This document shows, piece by piece, positions 8,142 to 16,964 of a stretch of DNA of 64,000 nt (positions are counted from its first letter, which is position 1; each line of letters opens with the position of its first letter). The notes beneath the pieces are model-generated. The model was given only the letters and a program-made list of their open reading frames with translations, made no database searches and had not been told where the DNA came from. The translations under genes and the position numbers were made by a program. This DNA is from an uncultured Erythrobacter sp. (GTDB lineage Bacteria; Pseudomonadota; Alphaproteobacteria; Sphingomonadales; Sphingomonadaceae), in assembly GCF_958304185.1 (NCBI RefSeq), contig NZ_OY284433.1:1488001-1552000 (forward strand), given 5' to 3'.

Positions 8142-9109
8142 TCCTCCAGCCAGTGCCGCCACGCAAACCAGCCCATCACCAGCGCCCCAATGGCTCCGCA
8201 AAACGCCACCACGCCCCAGAATGCCCACGGATGACCGGCATAGGGGATGCCCTCGACATTCATCCCGAGCAGGCCGGTCACAAAGGTCAGCGGCAGGAAA
8301 ATGAACGCCGTCACCGCGATCCCTAGCGAGCGCTGGTCGATCTTTTCGGCGCGCAGATCGGTCAGCTGTTCGTGGAGCAATGCCGCCCGTTCGCGCACCG
8401 CTTCGAGTTCCTCGGCCATGCGCGCGAAGCGGTCCGCTGCCTCGCGCAGGTGCATCCGGTCATCCTTGCTGATCCACTCGAATTCGAGCTGCGCCATCTG
8501 GCCCAGTGCATCGCGGTCGGGCGCGACGAACCGCCGCAGCACAATCGCCTGGCTGCGGATGTGGGCGATCTTGCGGCGCAGCGCGTAGATGTCGCCGCCG
8601 TCGAGCATCCTCTCGCAATCATCGAGACTGTCGCCCAGATCGGCGACCTGCGGATCGAGCTGGACCGAGATCGCCTGCGCCAATGTAGAGACGAAATCAC
8701 CCCCATCCGTGATCCGCCCCGCGCGCACCGCCGCCTCAACCTTGGCGAGCGCGGCCATGCGGTGGCGGCTGACCGAGGTGACGCGCGCGCCTTCGACCCA
8801 TACGCGGATCGAGACCAGCCCGTCAGAATCCTGCATCGTATCGAACGCCGTGCCGCGCAGGTTGATGAGCACCGCGTCGTCCACTTCGTCGCAGCGGGGG
8901 CGGGTTTCGCTCGCCACCAGTGCGTTGGCGGCCATCGCCGGGACATAGTCCGGCAGGTCCATGCTTTCGCCGTGACCCACGCCCTCGGCATGGAGCCAGA
9001 CGAAACCGGGGCCAGTGAACTGCGCAACCTCGCCCGGTCCGATATCGGTGACGGTGCCATCGCGCACCAGAAGCGCTTGCACGGTGAGCGGGCGGGTTGT
9101 TGCGTCCAT
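8138..9109 (-). CDS. zntB: Zinc/magnesium transporter, CorA/ZntB family
   Basis: The 323-residue protein has a long N-terminal cytosolic domain with a coiled-coil-rich middle and two C-terminal membrane helices. The signature GMN (282-284) precedes the second helix, and the protein ends in a short cationic tail. The family forms pentameric divalent-cation channels in the inner membrane; ZntB members move zinc. The ATG at 9109 opens the conserved region, and an in-frame extension upstream is arginine/proline-rich and unlikely to be translated. It is unrelated in function to the convergent operon, with which it overlaps by 4 bp without a visible terminator. ZntB versus CorA cannot be settled by eye. 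Confidence 0.85.
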   Translation of the reverse strand: MDATTRPLTVQALLVRDGTVTDIGPGEVAQFTGPGFVWLHAEGVGHGESMDLPDYVPAMAANALVASETRPRCDEVDDAVLINLRGTAFDTMQDSDGLVSIRVWVEGARVTSVSRHRMAALAKVEAAVRAGRITDGGDFVSTLAQAISVQLDPQVADLGDSLDDCERMLDGGDIYALRRKIAHIRSQAIVLRRFVAPDRDALGQMAQLEFEWISKDDRMHLREAADRFARMAEELEAVRERAALLHEQLTDLRAEKIDQRSLGIAVTAFIFLPLTFVTGLLGMNVEGIPYAGHPWAFWGVVAFCGAIGALVMGWFAWRHWLED

Positions 9110-9170
9110 CGACGCCCTTGTTAGCCCCGCCGCCGCGCTGGGGGCAAGCGGGGGCCTTCCCAATATGCGT

Positions 9171-10295
9171 TCAGAAGTATTTGGCGCTGGCGATCTCGGC
9201 CCCTTGGGCGAGCGCGGCGAGCTTGGCCCAGACGATCTCGGGGTCGAGCGCATTGCTACCTGCGTGGACCGAGAACCCGCAGTCGACCCCCGCCATCATC
9301 CGCTCGGCGCCGAGCAGATCGGCATAGCGGCCGATGCGCTGGGCGATCAGGTCAGGGTGCTCGATATAGGGCGATTGCGGTTCGACCATGCCGGGGCAAA
9401 GGATCTTACCATCGGGCAGTGCGTGCTCCGCAAAGAAGGCGAATTCATGCGCGTGGCGCGGGTTGGCGCCTTCGATCAGCACAGTCTGCGGCTTGGCGGT
9501 CCAGACGATATCGGCGATCTCGCCCAGTGCCACGTCGCAGTGGTGCGGGCCGGGGTAGTTGCCCCAACACAGGTGCATCCGCAGCTGTTCCGCCGGGATG
9601 TTCTGCACGGCATGGTTGAGCGCGGCGATGTTCATGCCGATGCGCTTGCGGAACTCTTCGAGGGAGAGGTGGGTGAACTGCACATGGCGGCCCATCGCCA
9701 GATCGGGGCAATCGACCTGCAAGGTAATCCCGGCCGCCGCAATCGTCTCGTATTCGTGGCGCAGCCCTTCGGCGAGGGCGAAGACATATTCCTCGTCGGA
9801 AGCGTAGAACTGGTTGGGGAAGAACAGCGCGGTGACGCCGGGGCTGGCGGCGGACATGAAGGTGGCGTGGCCATCGGCGAGGCGCACCAGCCGCTCGGCA
9901 TCGATGCGCGGTGCTTCCATGTCGATCACGGTGATGGGCGCGGTGCAGGCGGGCGCGGAACGCTTGGCGCGGCCCTTGTTGCCGAACACCTGCGCTTTGG
10001 CACCGGGGAAGGCTTCTAGGTCAGCGAATTCATACTGCCCCGCCTCGCCGCCGAAGCCTGACAGGCGGTGCTTGATATAGGTGGCGTAGCTCGGCTTGGA
10101 CTGCTCGCCATCATTGACGATGCTCACCCCGGCTTCGATCTGACGCTTGATCACGTAAGCCGTGGCCTCTTCCACCGCTGCTTCGAAGTCGGCCTCGGAC
10201 ACCGGCTCCCCGCCCTCGCGCTTGAACACCAGATCGAGCAGGGCTTCAGGGCGCGGCAGGCTGCCGACATGGGTGGTGAGGAAGCGCTTGGTCAT
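9171..10295 (-). CDS. MetE C-terminal-domain-like zinc methyltransferase (cobalamin-independent methionine synthase II family)
   Basis: At 374 residues the protein covers only the catalytic barrel of MetE. Zinc ligands are visible in HLC (H241, C243), probably E275, and C339 in GVDCGFS. It begins with TTHVGSLPRP, typical of the family. Full MetE is about twice as long, so methionine synthesis is not implied, and a dedicated metH exists elsewhere in this window. Relatives move methyl or alkyl groups to thiols, including epoxyalkane:coenzyme M transferases. The ATG at 10295 overlaps the hydrolase stop by 4 bp, placing it last in a catabolic-looking operon. A thiol alkylation or demethylation role is inferred. 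Confidence 0.78.
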   Translation of the reverse strand: MTKRFLTTHVGSLPRPEALLDLVFKREGGEPVSEADFEAAVEEATAYVIKRQIEAGVSIVNDGEQSKPSYATYIKHRLSGFGGEAGQYEFADLEAFPGAKAQVFGNKGRAKRSAPACTAPITVIDMEAPRIDAERLVRLADGHATFMSAASPGVTALFFPNQFYASDEEYVFALAEGLRHEYETIAAAGITLQVDCPDLAMGRHVQFTHLSLEEFRKRIGMNIAALNHAVQNIPAEQLRMHLCWGNYPGPHHCDVALGEIADIVWTAKPQTVLIEGANPRHAHEFAFFAEHALPDGKILCPGMVEPQSPYIEHPDLIAQRIGRYADLLGAERMMAGVDCGFSVHAGSNALDPEIVWAKLAALAQGAEIASAKYF

Positions 10296-11140
10296 GCGGG
10301 GGCCTTTGGCGTGAGGAACTGGGCGATGGCGGCGTTGAAACCCGCCGGGTTGTCGGCATTGGCGAGATGGCCGGCCTGCGGGATTTCGATATGCCGCGCG
10401 CGCGGCGCAACCGCGCCGAGCACCCGCGCACATTCGCGCCGCCACAGGGTGTCATACACGCCGGTCAGGCTGAGCACCGGCATCGCCAGCATCGCGAGCA
10501 CCTCGCGCGGGAAGCCGGGCGTCTGGCTCGGCGTCAGGAGATCGCGGCCGTCGTAATCGGCGAGGATTTCGAACATCAGCGCGCGGGCGGCGGGCGAATG
10601 GGTCTGCATCAGCGGATGGCGCGACCATTCGGCCCGCAAACGCTCCAGATCGCCAGCAGCGGCAAGAGCGCGGAACCGGTCAAGATCGATGACCTCCTCA
10701 CGCGTCACTAGAGCGGGGAGCGGCGCGCCGGACACCACCATCCCCGTCAGCCGCGAGCCGTAACGCCGCGCCACATCCAGCGCGACCACCGCGCCGCGTG
10801 ACAGGCCGACCAGCGCGAACCGCTCGAACCCGAGGAAGTCGGCAATGGCGATAACGTCTTCAGCCTCGCGCATCAGATCGGGCGGCGCGGTGGCGCGCCC
10901 GCAGCCGCGCCGGTCGGGCATGACGAGGAAGAAATCATCCGCCAGCCCTGCCACCTGCGGCGCCCACATCCGGTGATCGAGCGTCCAGCCGTGCAACAGA
11001 ATGACGGGCGCGCCCTCGCCAGCCCCCGAATAGGCCATCGCAATGGGCAGGGTGCCGCCATGAACGGCGACCTCCCCATAGGACAGGGCATCGGGCGCGG
11101 TGCCGTCCGGGGAAGCAGCCATCACGGAATGCGCCCCCAC
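10292..11140 (-). CDS. Alpha/beta hydrolase
   Basis: The 282-residue alpha/beta hydrolase has an oxyanion segment VILLHGWTLDHRMW (47-60), the nucleophile elbow GLSRG with S114, and a C-terminal histidine in PQAGHLANAD. It looks like the enol-lactone hydrolase and esterase branch. Its 4-bp overlap with the downstream methyltransferase and 10-bp gap from the upstream VOC gene indicate one transcript. In this setting it probably hydrolyses an ester or a ring-cleavage intermediate. An internal ATG at codon 7 is an alternative start. Confidence 0.85.
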   Translation of the reverse strand: MGAHSVMAASPDGTAPDALSYGEVAVHGGTLPIAMAYSGAGEGAPVILLHGWTLDHRMWAPQVAGLADDFFLVMPDRRGCGRATAPPDLMREAEDVIAIADFLGFERFALVGLSRGAVVALDVARRYGSRLTGMVVSGAPLPALVTREEVIDLDRFRALAAAGDLERLRAEWSRHPLMQTHSPAARALMFEILADYDGRDLLTPSQTPGFPREVLAMLAMPVLSLTGVYDTLWRRECARVLGAVAPRARHIEIPQAGHLANADNPAGFNAAIAQFLTPKAPA

Positions 11141-11150
11141 GGCTCGGCGA

Positions 11151-11696
11151 TCAGGCGGCTTCTTCGGCGCGGAACGGGTTGTTGTTGTGGTGCTGCCCGG
11201 CCAGCCAGCGCTTCAACTCGCCATGCGCAGAAGCGCGGCGATCGGCATCGAGCGGGGCTGCGCGCGGATCATCATAGGTGAACTCGATGATCATGCCATT
11301 GGGATCGGTGACATAGAGCGAGCGGCAATAGCCATGCTCCAGCACATAGGTCTGCGGCTCGACAATCCCAGCGGCGGCGATGCGCTTCTGCAATTCGGCC
11401 TGGCTATCGGCATCGACCTGCAACGCGATGTGGATGAAGGGGCTCGACGGCATTTCGGGGCCGAATTCGGCCTGATCGTCGGGATCGGCAAACTGGAAGA
11501 AGGCCAGCGCGCTGCCATCGGCGAGTTCGAAGAACACGTGGCAATAGACGCGCTCCTTGCCGAACAGCTCGTCCTTTTCGCAATAGGTCGCCATCAGCGG
11601 GAAGCCGAGAATGTCTTCGTAGAACGCGCGGGTCGCTTCCAGATCCTTGGTCACATAGGCGGTGTGGTGCAGGCGGTTGGCCAGAATCTTAGTCAT
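11151..11696 (-). CDS. VOC-family metalloprotein (glyoxalase/extradiol dioxygenase fold)
   Basis: The 181-residue protein has the two beta-alpha-beta-beta-beta modules of the vicinal oxygen chelate fold. It begins with LHHTAYVTKDLEATRAFYEDILG, has FIHIAL at the centre and ends the second module with PNGMIIEFTYD. The H, H and E positions could bind a divalent metal. The charged C-terminal 35 residues fall outside the domain. The family includes glyoxalase I, extradiol dioxygenases, epimerases and resistance proteins. Placement between a quinone reductase and a hydrolase suggests an aromatic or dicarbonyl substrate, but the reaction cannot be named from sequence. Confidence 0.85.
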   Translation of the reverse strand: MTKILANRLHHTAYVTKDLEATRAFYEDILGFPLMATYCEKDELFGKERVYCHVFFELADGSALAFFQFADPDDQAEFGPEMPSSPFIHIALQVDADSQAELQKRIAAAGIVEPQTYVLEHGYCRSLYVTDPNGMIIEFTYDDPRAAPLDADRRASAHGELKRWLAGQHHNNNPFRAEEAA

Positions 11697-11725
11697 CGTG
11701 CTCTCTCCATCATTCCCAAATTCGT

Positions 11726-12328
11726 TCAGGCGGCCAGCTTGCCCGCGATGGTGGCGACATGGGCGCCCTGGAAACGGGCCCCGGCCAACTCGTTGGCGCT
11801 CGGCATCCGGCTGCCGTCATTACCCGCAAGCGTCGACGCGCCATAGGGGGTGCCGCCGCTGATTTCTCCCATCTCCGAATTGCCTTCGAAGGTGTAGGGG
11901 AGGCCGACGATCACCATGCCGTGATGCAGCAGCGTTGTGTGGAACGAGGTGATGGTCGTCTCCTGCCCGCCGTGCTGGCTGGCGGTGGAGACGAACACGC
12001 TCCCCACCTTGCCGACCAGTGCCTTGCTGAACCACAGCCCGCCGGTCTGATCGAGGAAGTTGCGCATCTGCGCCGCCATGTTGCCAAAACGGGTGGGGGT
12101 GCCGAAGATGACTGCGTCATAATCGGCCAGCTCGTTCGGGTCGGCAAGGGGGGCCGCCTGATCGAGCTTGATCCCCGCACCCTTGGCGACCTCATCGGAC
12201 ACCAATTCGGGAACGCGCTTCACAAACACCTCGGTGCCGGGAACGCTGGCAGCGCCTTCGGCAACCGCAGCGGCCATCGCCTCGATATGGCCATAGCTCG
12301 AATAGTAGAGCACCAGCACCTTGGTCAT
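11726..12328 (-). CDS. wrbA: NAD(P)H:quinone oxidoreductase, WrbA-type flavodoxin
   Basis: The protein is 200 residues, the usual WrbA length. It starts [19 protein letters not shown], an FMN phosphate-binding loop of flavodoxin type, and continues with [25 protein letters not shown] and [10 protein letters not shown], both diagnostic of WrbA. The enzyme makes two-electron reductions of quinones, avoiding radicals, in the cytoplasm. ATG 12328 is chosen because the upstream extension is low-complexity shadow sequence. It lies just downstream of the TonB receptor gene (13-bp gap) in the same orientation, consistent with a role in handling an imported aromatic. Confidence 0.9.
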   Translation of the reverse strand: MTKVLVLYYSSYGHIEAMAAAVAEGAASVPGTEVFVKRVPELVSDEVAKGAGIKLDQAAPLADPNELADYDAVIFGTPTRFGNMAAQMRNFLDQTGGLWFSKALVGKVGSVFVSTASQHGGQETTITSFHTTLLHHGMVIVGLPYTFEGNSEMGEISGGTPYGASTLAGNDGSRMPSANELAGARFQGAHVATIAGKLAA

Positions 12329-12341
12329 GCGCGTGTTTCCT

Positions 12342-14561
12342 TTAGAACTTGTAGCCGACTTCAAAGCCGTAACGCGCCGGACGGGCACGGAACACGAAGC
12401 CGCCGGGCGAGAATTCGGCGTTGTAAGTCTCGTCGAACAGGTTCTGCGCGAAAGCGGTGAGCGAGACGCCATTGGCCAGCGTCACGCCCGCGCGCGCGTC
12501 GACGATATCGACGGGTGCGCGAACCGTAGTGTTGAACGGCTCCCACCAGGTCTTGCCCGTGCGGCGGTAATCGACCCGCACCAGCGCATCGACGCTGTCG
12601 CTGATCGCACCCGCATATTGCGCGCCGAGGTTGAGCGTATAGTTCGAAATCTGCGGCGCCTTGTTGCCGATCACGCTCGCATCGGGGAAGTCCTTGATCT
12701 CGCTATCGGTCACGCCAATCGCGGCGTTGATGTCGAAATCAGGCAGGATTTCCGCAGTCGCTTCCAGCTCGAAACCGTTGAGGCGGGTTTCGGGGATGTT
12801 GCCGAGGTTCTGGGTTGAGGACTGGGCAAGGAAGACGAAGAAGTACGAATTCTTCGACAGCGTGGTGTAGGCCGCGCCTGCCAGACGGACGGGGCCGAGC
12901 TGTGCCTTGGCGCCAATCTCGAAGGTGTCGGCGGTTTCCGCGCGGAAGATGTCGCCCACGCCGACAATTGCCGCTGCGCTGGCTTCGGCGCCGACGCCGG
13001 TCTGGTTGAACCCGCCAGAACGGAAGCCGCGGCTGTAGCCGCCATAGATCGTCAGATCGGGGGTCGGTTCGTAGGTCAGGGTCAGCTTGGGCTGCCAATC
13101 ATCGAACACCGCAGTACGGACTTCACCGCTTTGCGCCTGCGGCACGCCCGGCACCACCGGCAGGAAGCCCTGCGGCGTCAGCGTGGTCTGCTCACGCTTG
13201 TCGCGGTCGTAACGCAGCGAGGCATCGACGCGGAACTGATCGGAGAATTCATACCCCGCATTGGCGAACAGCGCCCAGGCGAAGTTTTCTTGCCCGTCCG
13301 ACAGGAAGCTGAACTGCGGGTTCAGCGGATTGGTCGACGGCGAACGGAACACCGGGAACACCCCGTTGCCGGTGTCGATCATGTTGCCGGTCGAAATGAA
13401 GCGCGTGGTGTCGATCAGGTAGCCGCCAGCCATCCAGTTGAAGGCGCGGCCATCCTCGGGCGAGGCAAGGCGCACTTCCTGGCTGAAGGCCTTCACGTTC
13501 AAGTACTGGCTCTGGTTGAGGTCAAACCCCTGACCGGGCCCGATGATCGCTTCGAACAGGTTGAAGAAGAAGCTGTCCGGGATCGGCAGGAAGTCGAAGG
13601 CGTCGCCGGTCAGCACTTCCTTGACCGTGTCGTAGGACGAGATCGAGGTGAACACCGCGTTGTCACCGGCATATTCGATCTTCAGCGCGGCATTGTAGAT
13701 ATCGCGGTCGTTCTGGCCGGGGTTGTTCACCCGCACCGGAGCGACCGTGTTCACGTCATTGACGATGTTGTAATAGAGCCCCTGCGTGCGCAGCTGGTTC
13801 ATCGATCCGCGCAGGTCGAAGGTCAGCTTGTCGGTCGCCTCGATCAGCAGGTTGGCGCGCAGGCTGAAATCCTCGACCGGATCGGCTTCGTCATTGAGGA
13901 AGGTGTTCTCGATGAAACCGTCGGTGTTGTAGTACGAGCCCGCCACGCGGAACTTGACGTTCTCGGCCAGCGGCCCGCTGATCCCGCCGCGCAGGAAATA
14001 GCCGAAGCCATTGTCGACGCCCGCGGTGATGTTGCCCGCGAATTCATCGGTTGGCGCCTTGGTGGTGATGATGATCGCGCCGCCGATGGCGTTACGACCA
14101 TAAAGGCCCCCTTGCGGGCCCTTGAGCACTTCGATCTGCTCGATATCGAACAGATCCTGGTTGAATTGCGCGGGGTTTACTTGCTGCACCCCGTCAACAA
14201 TCACTGCGACCGAAGGCTCGGAATTGCGGTTCTGGGTGATCCCGCGAATGATGACGAAGGCGTTGCCCGCGTTCTGGGTTTCGACCAGCGTGACATTGGG
14301 GGTCAGCGCGATGAAGTCCGCCGGACGCTCGATCCCGGCATTGCTGATCGCCTGCGAATCGAACGCGGTGACGGCAGCAGGGGTGTCCTGAAGCGTTTCA
14401 CTGCGGCGCAGGCCGGTGACGACGATGCCCTGATCGTCGATCGCCTCTTCAGTGGGAGCAGCCTCCTGCGCGGCGAGCGGCATTGCCGCCAGCGCGGCGG
14501 CCGTCAGAGCAGTGGTGCTGATAAGCCTGCGCGTGGCGCGGCCGATGCCCGAAGTCGTCAT
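12342..14561 (-). CDS. TonB-dependent outer-membrane receptor
   Basis: The 739-residue receptor has a signal peptide (hydrophobic [15 protein letters not shown] near residues 19-33), a TonB-box-like DDQGIVVTG, a plug domain (PAAVTAF...[16 protein letters not shown]), a beta barrel, and a C-terminal strand ending in a phenylalanine (YGFEVGYKF). It imports a substrate across the outer membrane using TonB energy. It is the first gene of a minus-strand set with wrbA, the VOC, hydrolase and methyltransferase genes. A double palindromic operator lies 72-103 nt upstream of its start. The ligand is unknown and is expected to be the substrate of the nearby enzymes. Confidence 0.92.
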   Translation of the reverse strand: MTTSGIGRATRRLISTTALTAAALAAMPLAAQEAAPTEEAIDDQGIVVTGLRRSETLQDTPAAVTAFDSQAISNAGIERPADFIALTPNVTLVETQNAGNAFVIIRGITQNRNSEPSVAVIVDGVQQVNPAQFNQDLFDIEQIEVLKGPQGGLYGRNAIGGAIIITTKAPTDEFAGNITAGVDNGFGYFLRGGISGPLAENVKFRVAGSYYNTDGFIENTFLNDEADPVEDFSLRANLLIEATDKLTFDLRGSMNQLRTQGLYYNIVNDVNTVAPVRVNNPGQNDRDIYNAALKIEYAGDNAVFTSISSYDTVKEVLTGDAFDFLPIPDSFFFNLFEAIIGPGQGFDLNQSQYLNVKAFSQEVRLASPEDGRAFNWMAGGYLIDTTRFISTGNMIDTGNGVFPVFRSPSTNPLNPQFSFLSDGQENFAWALFANAGYEFSDQFRVDASLRYDRDKREQTTLTPQGFLPVVPGVPQAQSGEVRTAVFDDWQPKLTLTYEPTPDLTIYGGYSRGFRSGGFNQTGVGAEASAAAIVGVGDIFRAETADTFEIGAKAQLGPVRLAGAAYTTLSKNSYFFVFLAQSSTQNLGNIPETRLNGFELEATAEILPDFDINAAIGVTDSEIKDFPDASVIGNKAPQISNYTLNLGAQYAGAISDSVDALVRVDYRRTGKTWWEPFNTTVRAPVDIVDARAGVTLANGVSLTAFAQNLFDETYNAEFSPGGFVFRARPARYGFEVGYKF

Positions 14562-14632
14562 ATCTCTCTCCCCTGTGCGCGCGTCATCGCGTCGCTCTAT
14601 TGGCGATCCCTCCCTTAAAGTGAGTTATGAAA

Positions 14633-14664
14633 TTCGCAATGCGAAGTCAACTTCGATATGCGAA
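14633..14664. promoter_or_regulatory. Twin palindromic operator A (probable IclR site)
   Basis: Two 13-bp palindromes, TTCGCAATGCGAA and TTCGATATGCGAA, are separated by GTCAAC. Each half-site is TTCG...CGAA with a 5-bp centre, and the centres are 19 bp apart, which suits two protein dimers on one face of the helix. The site is upstream of the TonB receptor. The same design recurs at 16921-16952, and an IclR gene lies between them. Binding by that IclR is inferred. Confidence 0.75.
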
Positions 14665-14758
14665 AACGCTACTAGGTGTGGCGGCAGAGCAACGGCAAGG
14701 CTCGCGGGCGCCGTTTCGCTCCATGCGGTCGGCGTGTGGTTGGCGGGCTGTGGGCAGG

Positions 14759-14791
14759 TTATGCGCGGGTTATGCGCGGGTTATCGGCGGG
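14759..14791. repeat. Three tandem 11-bp repeats
   Basis: TTATGCGCGGG occurs twice in a row and is followed by the variant TTATCGGCGGG. The array is intergenic and has no spacers. Confidence 0.7.
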
Positions 14792-14817
14792 TTGTTGTCA
14801 GCGCATTGCTCCTTGAC

Positions 14818-14846
14818 CGTCATCCCAGCGAAAGCTGGGGTGACGG
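14818..14846. repeat. REP-like hairpin repeat
   Basis: CGTCATCCCAGC, GAAA, then GCTGGGGTGACGG form a hairpin with a tetraloop-like centre. The GTCAT...CCAGC type resembles dispersed palindromic repeats of proteobacteria; a related copy is at 19182-19264. It lies downstream of the iclR stop and may act as a 3' end stabiliser. Confidence 0.7.
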
Positions 14847-14889
14847 CAAGAGCGAAGCCCCATGTCCCCGGCCTGAACCGGGGCAGGCA

Positions 14890-15720
14890 TCAAGGCCGCA
14901 AAGACGCCTCCAGCGCGGGCCAGCGCTTCAGCGAGGCCTCAATCTCCCCGGCCGCCGCGCGCAGCAGCGGCAGGCGGGTGCGCACCAACTCGTCCTGCGA
15001 GATGCGGGTGGTGGAGGTGGAGCAGTTGATCGCGGCGATGACCCGCTTGTCGCGCCCGAAGATCGGTACGGCGACCGAGACGATCCCGTAATCGAGCTCG
15101 TCCAGCGCCGAATCGTAACCGCGCTGCGTGATCAGATTGAGCCGTTCGGCGAGGGCTGCGCCGTCGGTGACAGTGCGTTCGGTAAAGCGCTGGAACGGTG
15201 CGGCTGCCATCAACGCGGCCCGCTCGCCTTCGGGCAGATACGCGGCCAGCGCCTTGCCGAGCGAGGTCGCGTGGAACGGAAAGCGCGTGCCCACCCCTGC
15301 CGCAACCCGGAACCGCCGATCGGTCGAGACGTGGGCGACATACAGGATCTCCGCGCCGGAAAGCACGGCGAGGCTGGCGCTGTCGCCGGTCTGATCGCGC
15401 AGGCCTTGCAGCGGCGGCAGCACCACCTGTTCGATCTGCATTGAAGCGAGGAAGGCCGATCCGATCGTCAGCACCGCAGGACGCAGCAGAAACTTGCGCT
15501 CGTGCTGACCGACATAGCCCAGCTCTACAAGCGTGATCAGGCACCGCCGCGCTACTGCCGGGGGCAGCGCCGTCTTGGCTGCCACCTCTGAGAGCGTCAT
15601 CTCAGGGTGGTCCTCGTCAAACGCCTTGAGAACGCGCAGGCCGCGCTCCAGCGTCGAGAGAAATTCCGGGTCTTTCCCCCCGGCAACCTTGTCTGCGGGT
15701 TCAGCCCCGGCGGATCCCAT
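14890..15720 (-). CDS. IclR-family transcriptional regulator
   Basis: The 276-residue regulator has an N-terminal winged helix-turn-helix (STLERGLRVLKAFDEDHPEMTLSEVAAKTALPPAVARRCLITL) and a C-terminal IclR effector domain (FPFHATSLGKALAAYL; RGYDSALDELDYGIVSVAVPIF; INCSTSTTRI). The sequence resembles the PcaR/PobR branch that controls aromatic-acid catabolism, judged by eye. ATG 15720 lies 20 bp inside the 3' end of the CoA-transferase gene, so the two are probably co-transcribed. The twin operators on both sides of this gene pair are its likely targets, which would make it both a pathway regulator and an autoregulator. Confidence 0.9.
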   Translation of the reverse strand: MGSAGAEPADKVAGGKDPEFLSTLERGLRVLKAFDEDHPEMTLSEVAAKTALPPAVARRCLITLVELGYVGQHERKFLLRPAVLTIGSAFLASMQIEQVVLPPLQGLRDQTGDSASLAVLSGAEILYVAHVSTDRRFRVAAGVGTRFPFHATSLGKALAAYLPEGERAALMAAAPFQRFTERTVTDGAALAERLNLITQRGYDSALDELDYGIVSVAVPIFGRDKRVIAAINCSTSTTRISQDELVRTRLPLLRAAAGEIEASLKRWPALEASLRP

Positions 15721-16861
15721 GCACTGGCCTTTCGATGGAACGGCGGACAGCCGCGTCGTCGGCTCCCAATAGGGGCGGCGCGGTGACGCTGTCCATCCGC
15801 TCGCCATCGAAACTGAGCGGGAAACGGATCGTTCGGAAGGTGCCCTTCGGCCCGTTGGGGTCACTGACTTCGATGCCGAGCACCTTGGCCTGCTCGGTCG
15901 CCAGCACTTCGGCGCTGTCGTAAACGGGCGAATTGGGGACTTCGAGGCGGGTCAGCTCAGCGGTCCAGTGATCGCGGGTTGCTCTCGCGAAGATCGGGGC
16001 GAGGAAGGCGACCACGTCTTCGTAATGGGCAATCCGCGCGTCGCGGCTTTCAAAGGCGGGGAGGCTCAGCATGTCGGGCTGGCCCACGGCGACCGCAAGG
16101 TTCTCCCAGAACTTGGGCGGGGAAGACATATGCAGCGCCAGCCACTTGCCGTCGGCGCACTGGAACACGTAGCTCTGGGACACGTGCGGGCGGCTGTAAG
16201 GCCCCATCACCTGATCGGCGGAGAGCAGGTGGGTGAAATCATCGAGGTTGAAGTGGCACATCGCTTCGAACATCGAGGTTTCGACCACGCGGCCCTTGCC
16301 GGTCAGGTGCCGCTCATTGAGCGCGGCGAGGATGCCCAGGGCGGTGTAGAAACCGGTCATGGCATCGGCGATGGCGGGGCCGACGACGCGGGGGTGTTCG
16401 GGGTTGACCAGCAGCCTGAGGAAGCCGGACGCGGCCTGCGCGACGGTATCGAAAGCGGGGCGATCACGCTCCGGCCCCTCGCTGCCGAAGCCGGAAATCG
16501 AAGCATAGACCAGCGCGGGGTTGATGGCCTGGAGGCGCTTCGCGTCGACCTTCAACCGGTCGGCAACGCCGGGGCGAAAGTTCTGGATGAACACGTCGGC
16601 GTCTGCGACCAGACGATCGAGCACCGCGAGGTCTTCAGGGTTCTTCGGGTCGATCGTGATCGAACGCTTGTTGCGGTTGTAGGTCTGGAAATGCGGCGAA
16701 TAGAGCTCGCCCTTGAAGCTGCGGAACGGATCGCCTGTGACCGGCTGCTCCACCTTGATGACATCCGCGCCCAGATCAGCCAGCAGCATCCCGGCGGCAG
16801 GGCCAGTGATGAAAGTGCCCATTTCGAGCACGGTAACCCCCGCTAATGGCCGAGCTGTCAT
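15701..16861 (-). CDS. CaiB/BaiF-type class III CoA-transferase
   Basis: The 386-residue protein begins RPLAGVTVLEMGTFITGPAAGMLLADLGADVIKVE, the signature opening of class III CoA-transferases. The aspartate of PAIADAMTG (D166) matches the residue that forms the acyl anhydride in formyl-CoA transferase. The enzyme moves CoA between carboxylic acids by a tight-complex mechanism. ATG 16861 is chosen over an in-frame TTG at 16888. It is divergent from a citryl-CoA-lyase-like gene across about 100 bp containing operator B. Activation of an organic acid for C-C cleavage by that lyase is a reasonable inference. Confidence 0.9.
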   Translation of the reverse strand: MTARPLAGVTVLEMGTFITGPAAGMLLADLGADVIKVEQPVTGDPFRSFKGELYSPHFQTYNRNKRSITIDPKNPEDLAVLDRLVADADVFIQNFRPGVADRLKVDAKRLQAINPALVYASISGFGSEGPERDRPAFDTVAQAASGFLRLLVNPEHPRVVGPAIADAMTGFYTALGILAALNERHLTGKGRVVETSMFEAMCHFNLDDFTHLLSADQVMGPYSRPHVSQSYVFQCADGKWLALHMSSPPKFWENLAVAVGQPDMLSLPAFESRDARIAHYEDVVAFLAPIFARATRDHWTAELTRLEVPNSPVYDSAEVLATEQAKVLGIEVSDPNGPKGTFRTIRFPLSFDGERMDSVTAPPLLGADDAAVRRSIERPVHGIRRG

Positions 16862-16920
16862 CCAACAAATCCCATCTGCTTGCCCCAAGCTTGCCTTGAG
16901 TTCGATGTGATACTATATTC

Positions 16921-16952
16921 TTCGCATAACGAAATCAACTTCGAATATCGAA
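16921..16952. promoter_or_regulatory. Twin palindromic operator B (probable IclR site)
   Basis: TTCGCATAACGAA and TTCGAATATCGAA are separated by ATCAAC, the same layout as operator A (13 + 6 + 13 bp). The site ends 12 nt before the ATG of the lyase-like gene and is about 60 bp from the divergent CoA-transferase start, so binding would be expected to block or activate both. The AT-rich TACTATATTC just before it may hold a promoter element. Confidence 0.75.
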
Positions 16953-16964
16953 AAGGAATGCCCC

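Larger units (their letters stand above)
14562..14889. other. Intergenic control region between TonB receptor and IclR gene
   Basis: No coding sequence is supported in these 328 bases. From left to right the stretch holds the receptor leader, the twin operator at 14633-14664, three 11-bp tandem copies at 14759-14791, and a perfect hairpin repeat at 14818-14846. A small CCCCGG/CCGGGG hairpin lies close to the IclR stop. The hairpins could limit read-through from iclR into the receptor gene, but none has a clear T-run. Confidence 0.7.

Noticed and set aside
10292..11140. Haloperoxidase call for the alpha/beta hydrolase
   Set aside because: GLSRG and the lid region fit general lactone hydrolases or esterases; no specific haloperoxidase evidence.
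14759..14791. CRISPR-like array
   Set aside because: The repeats are 11 bp and directly abutting, with no spacers.
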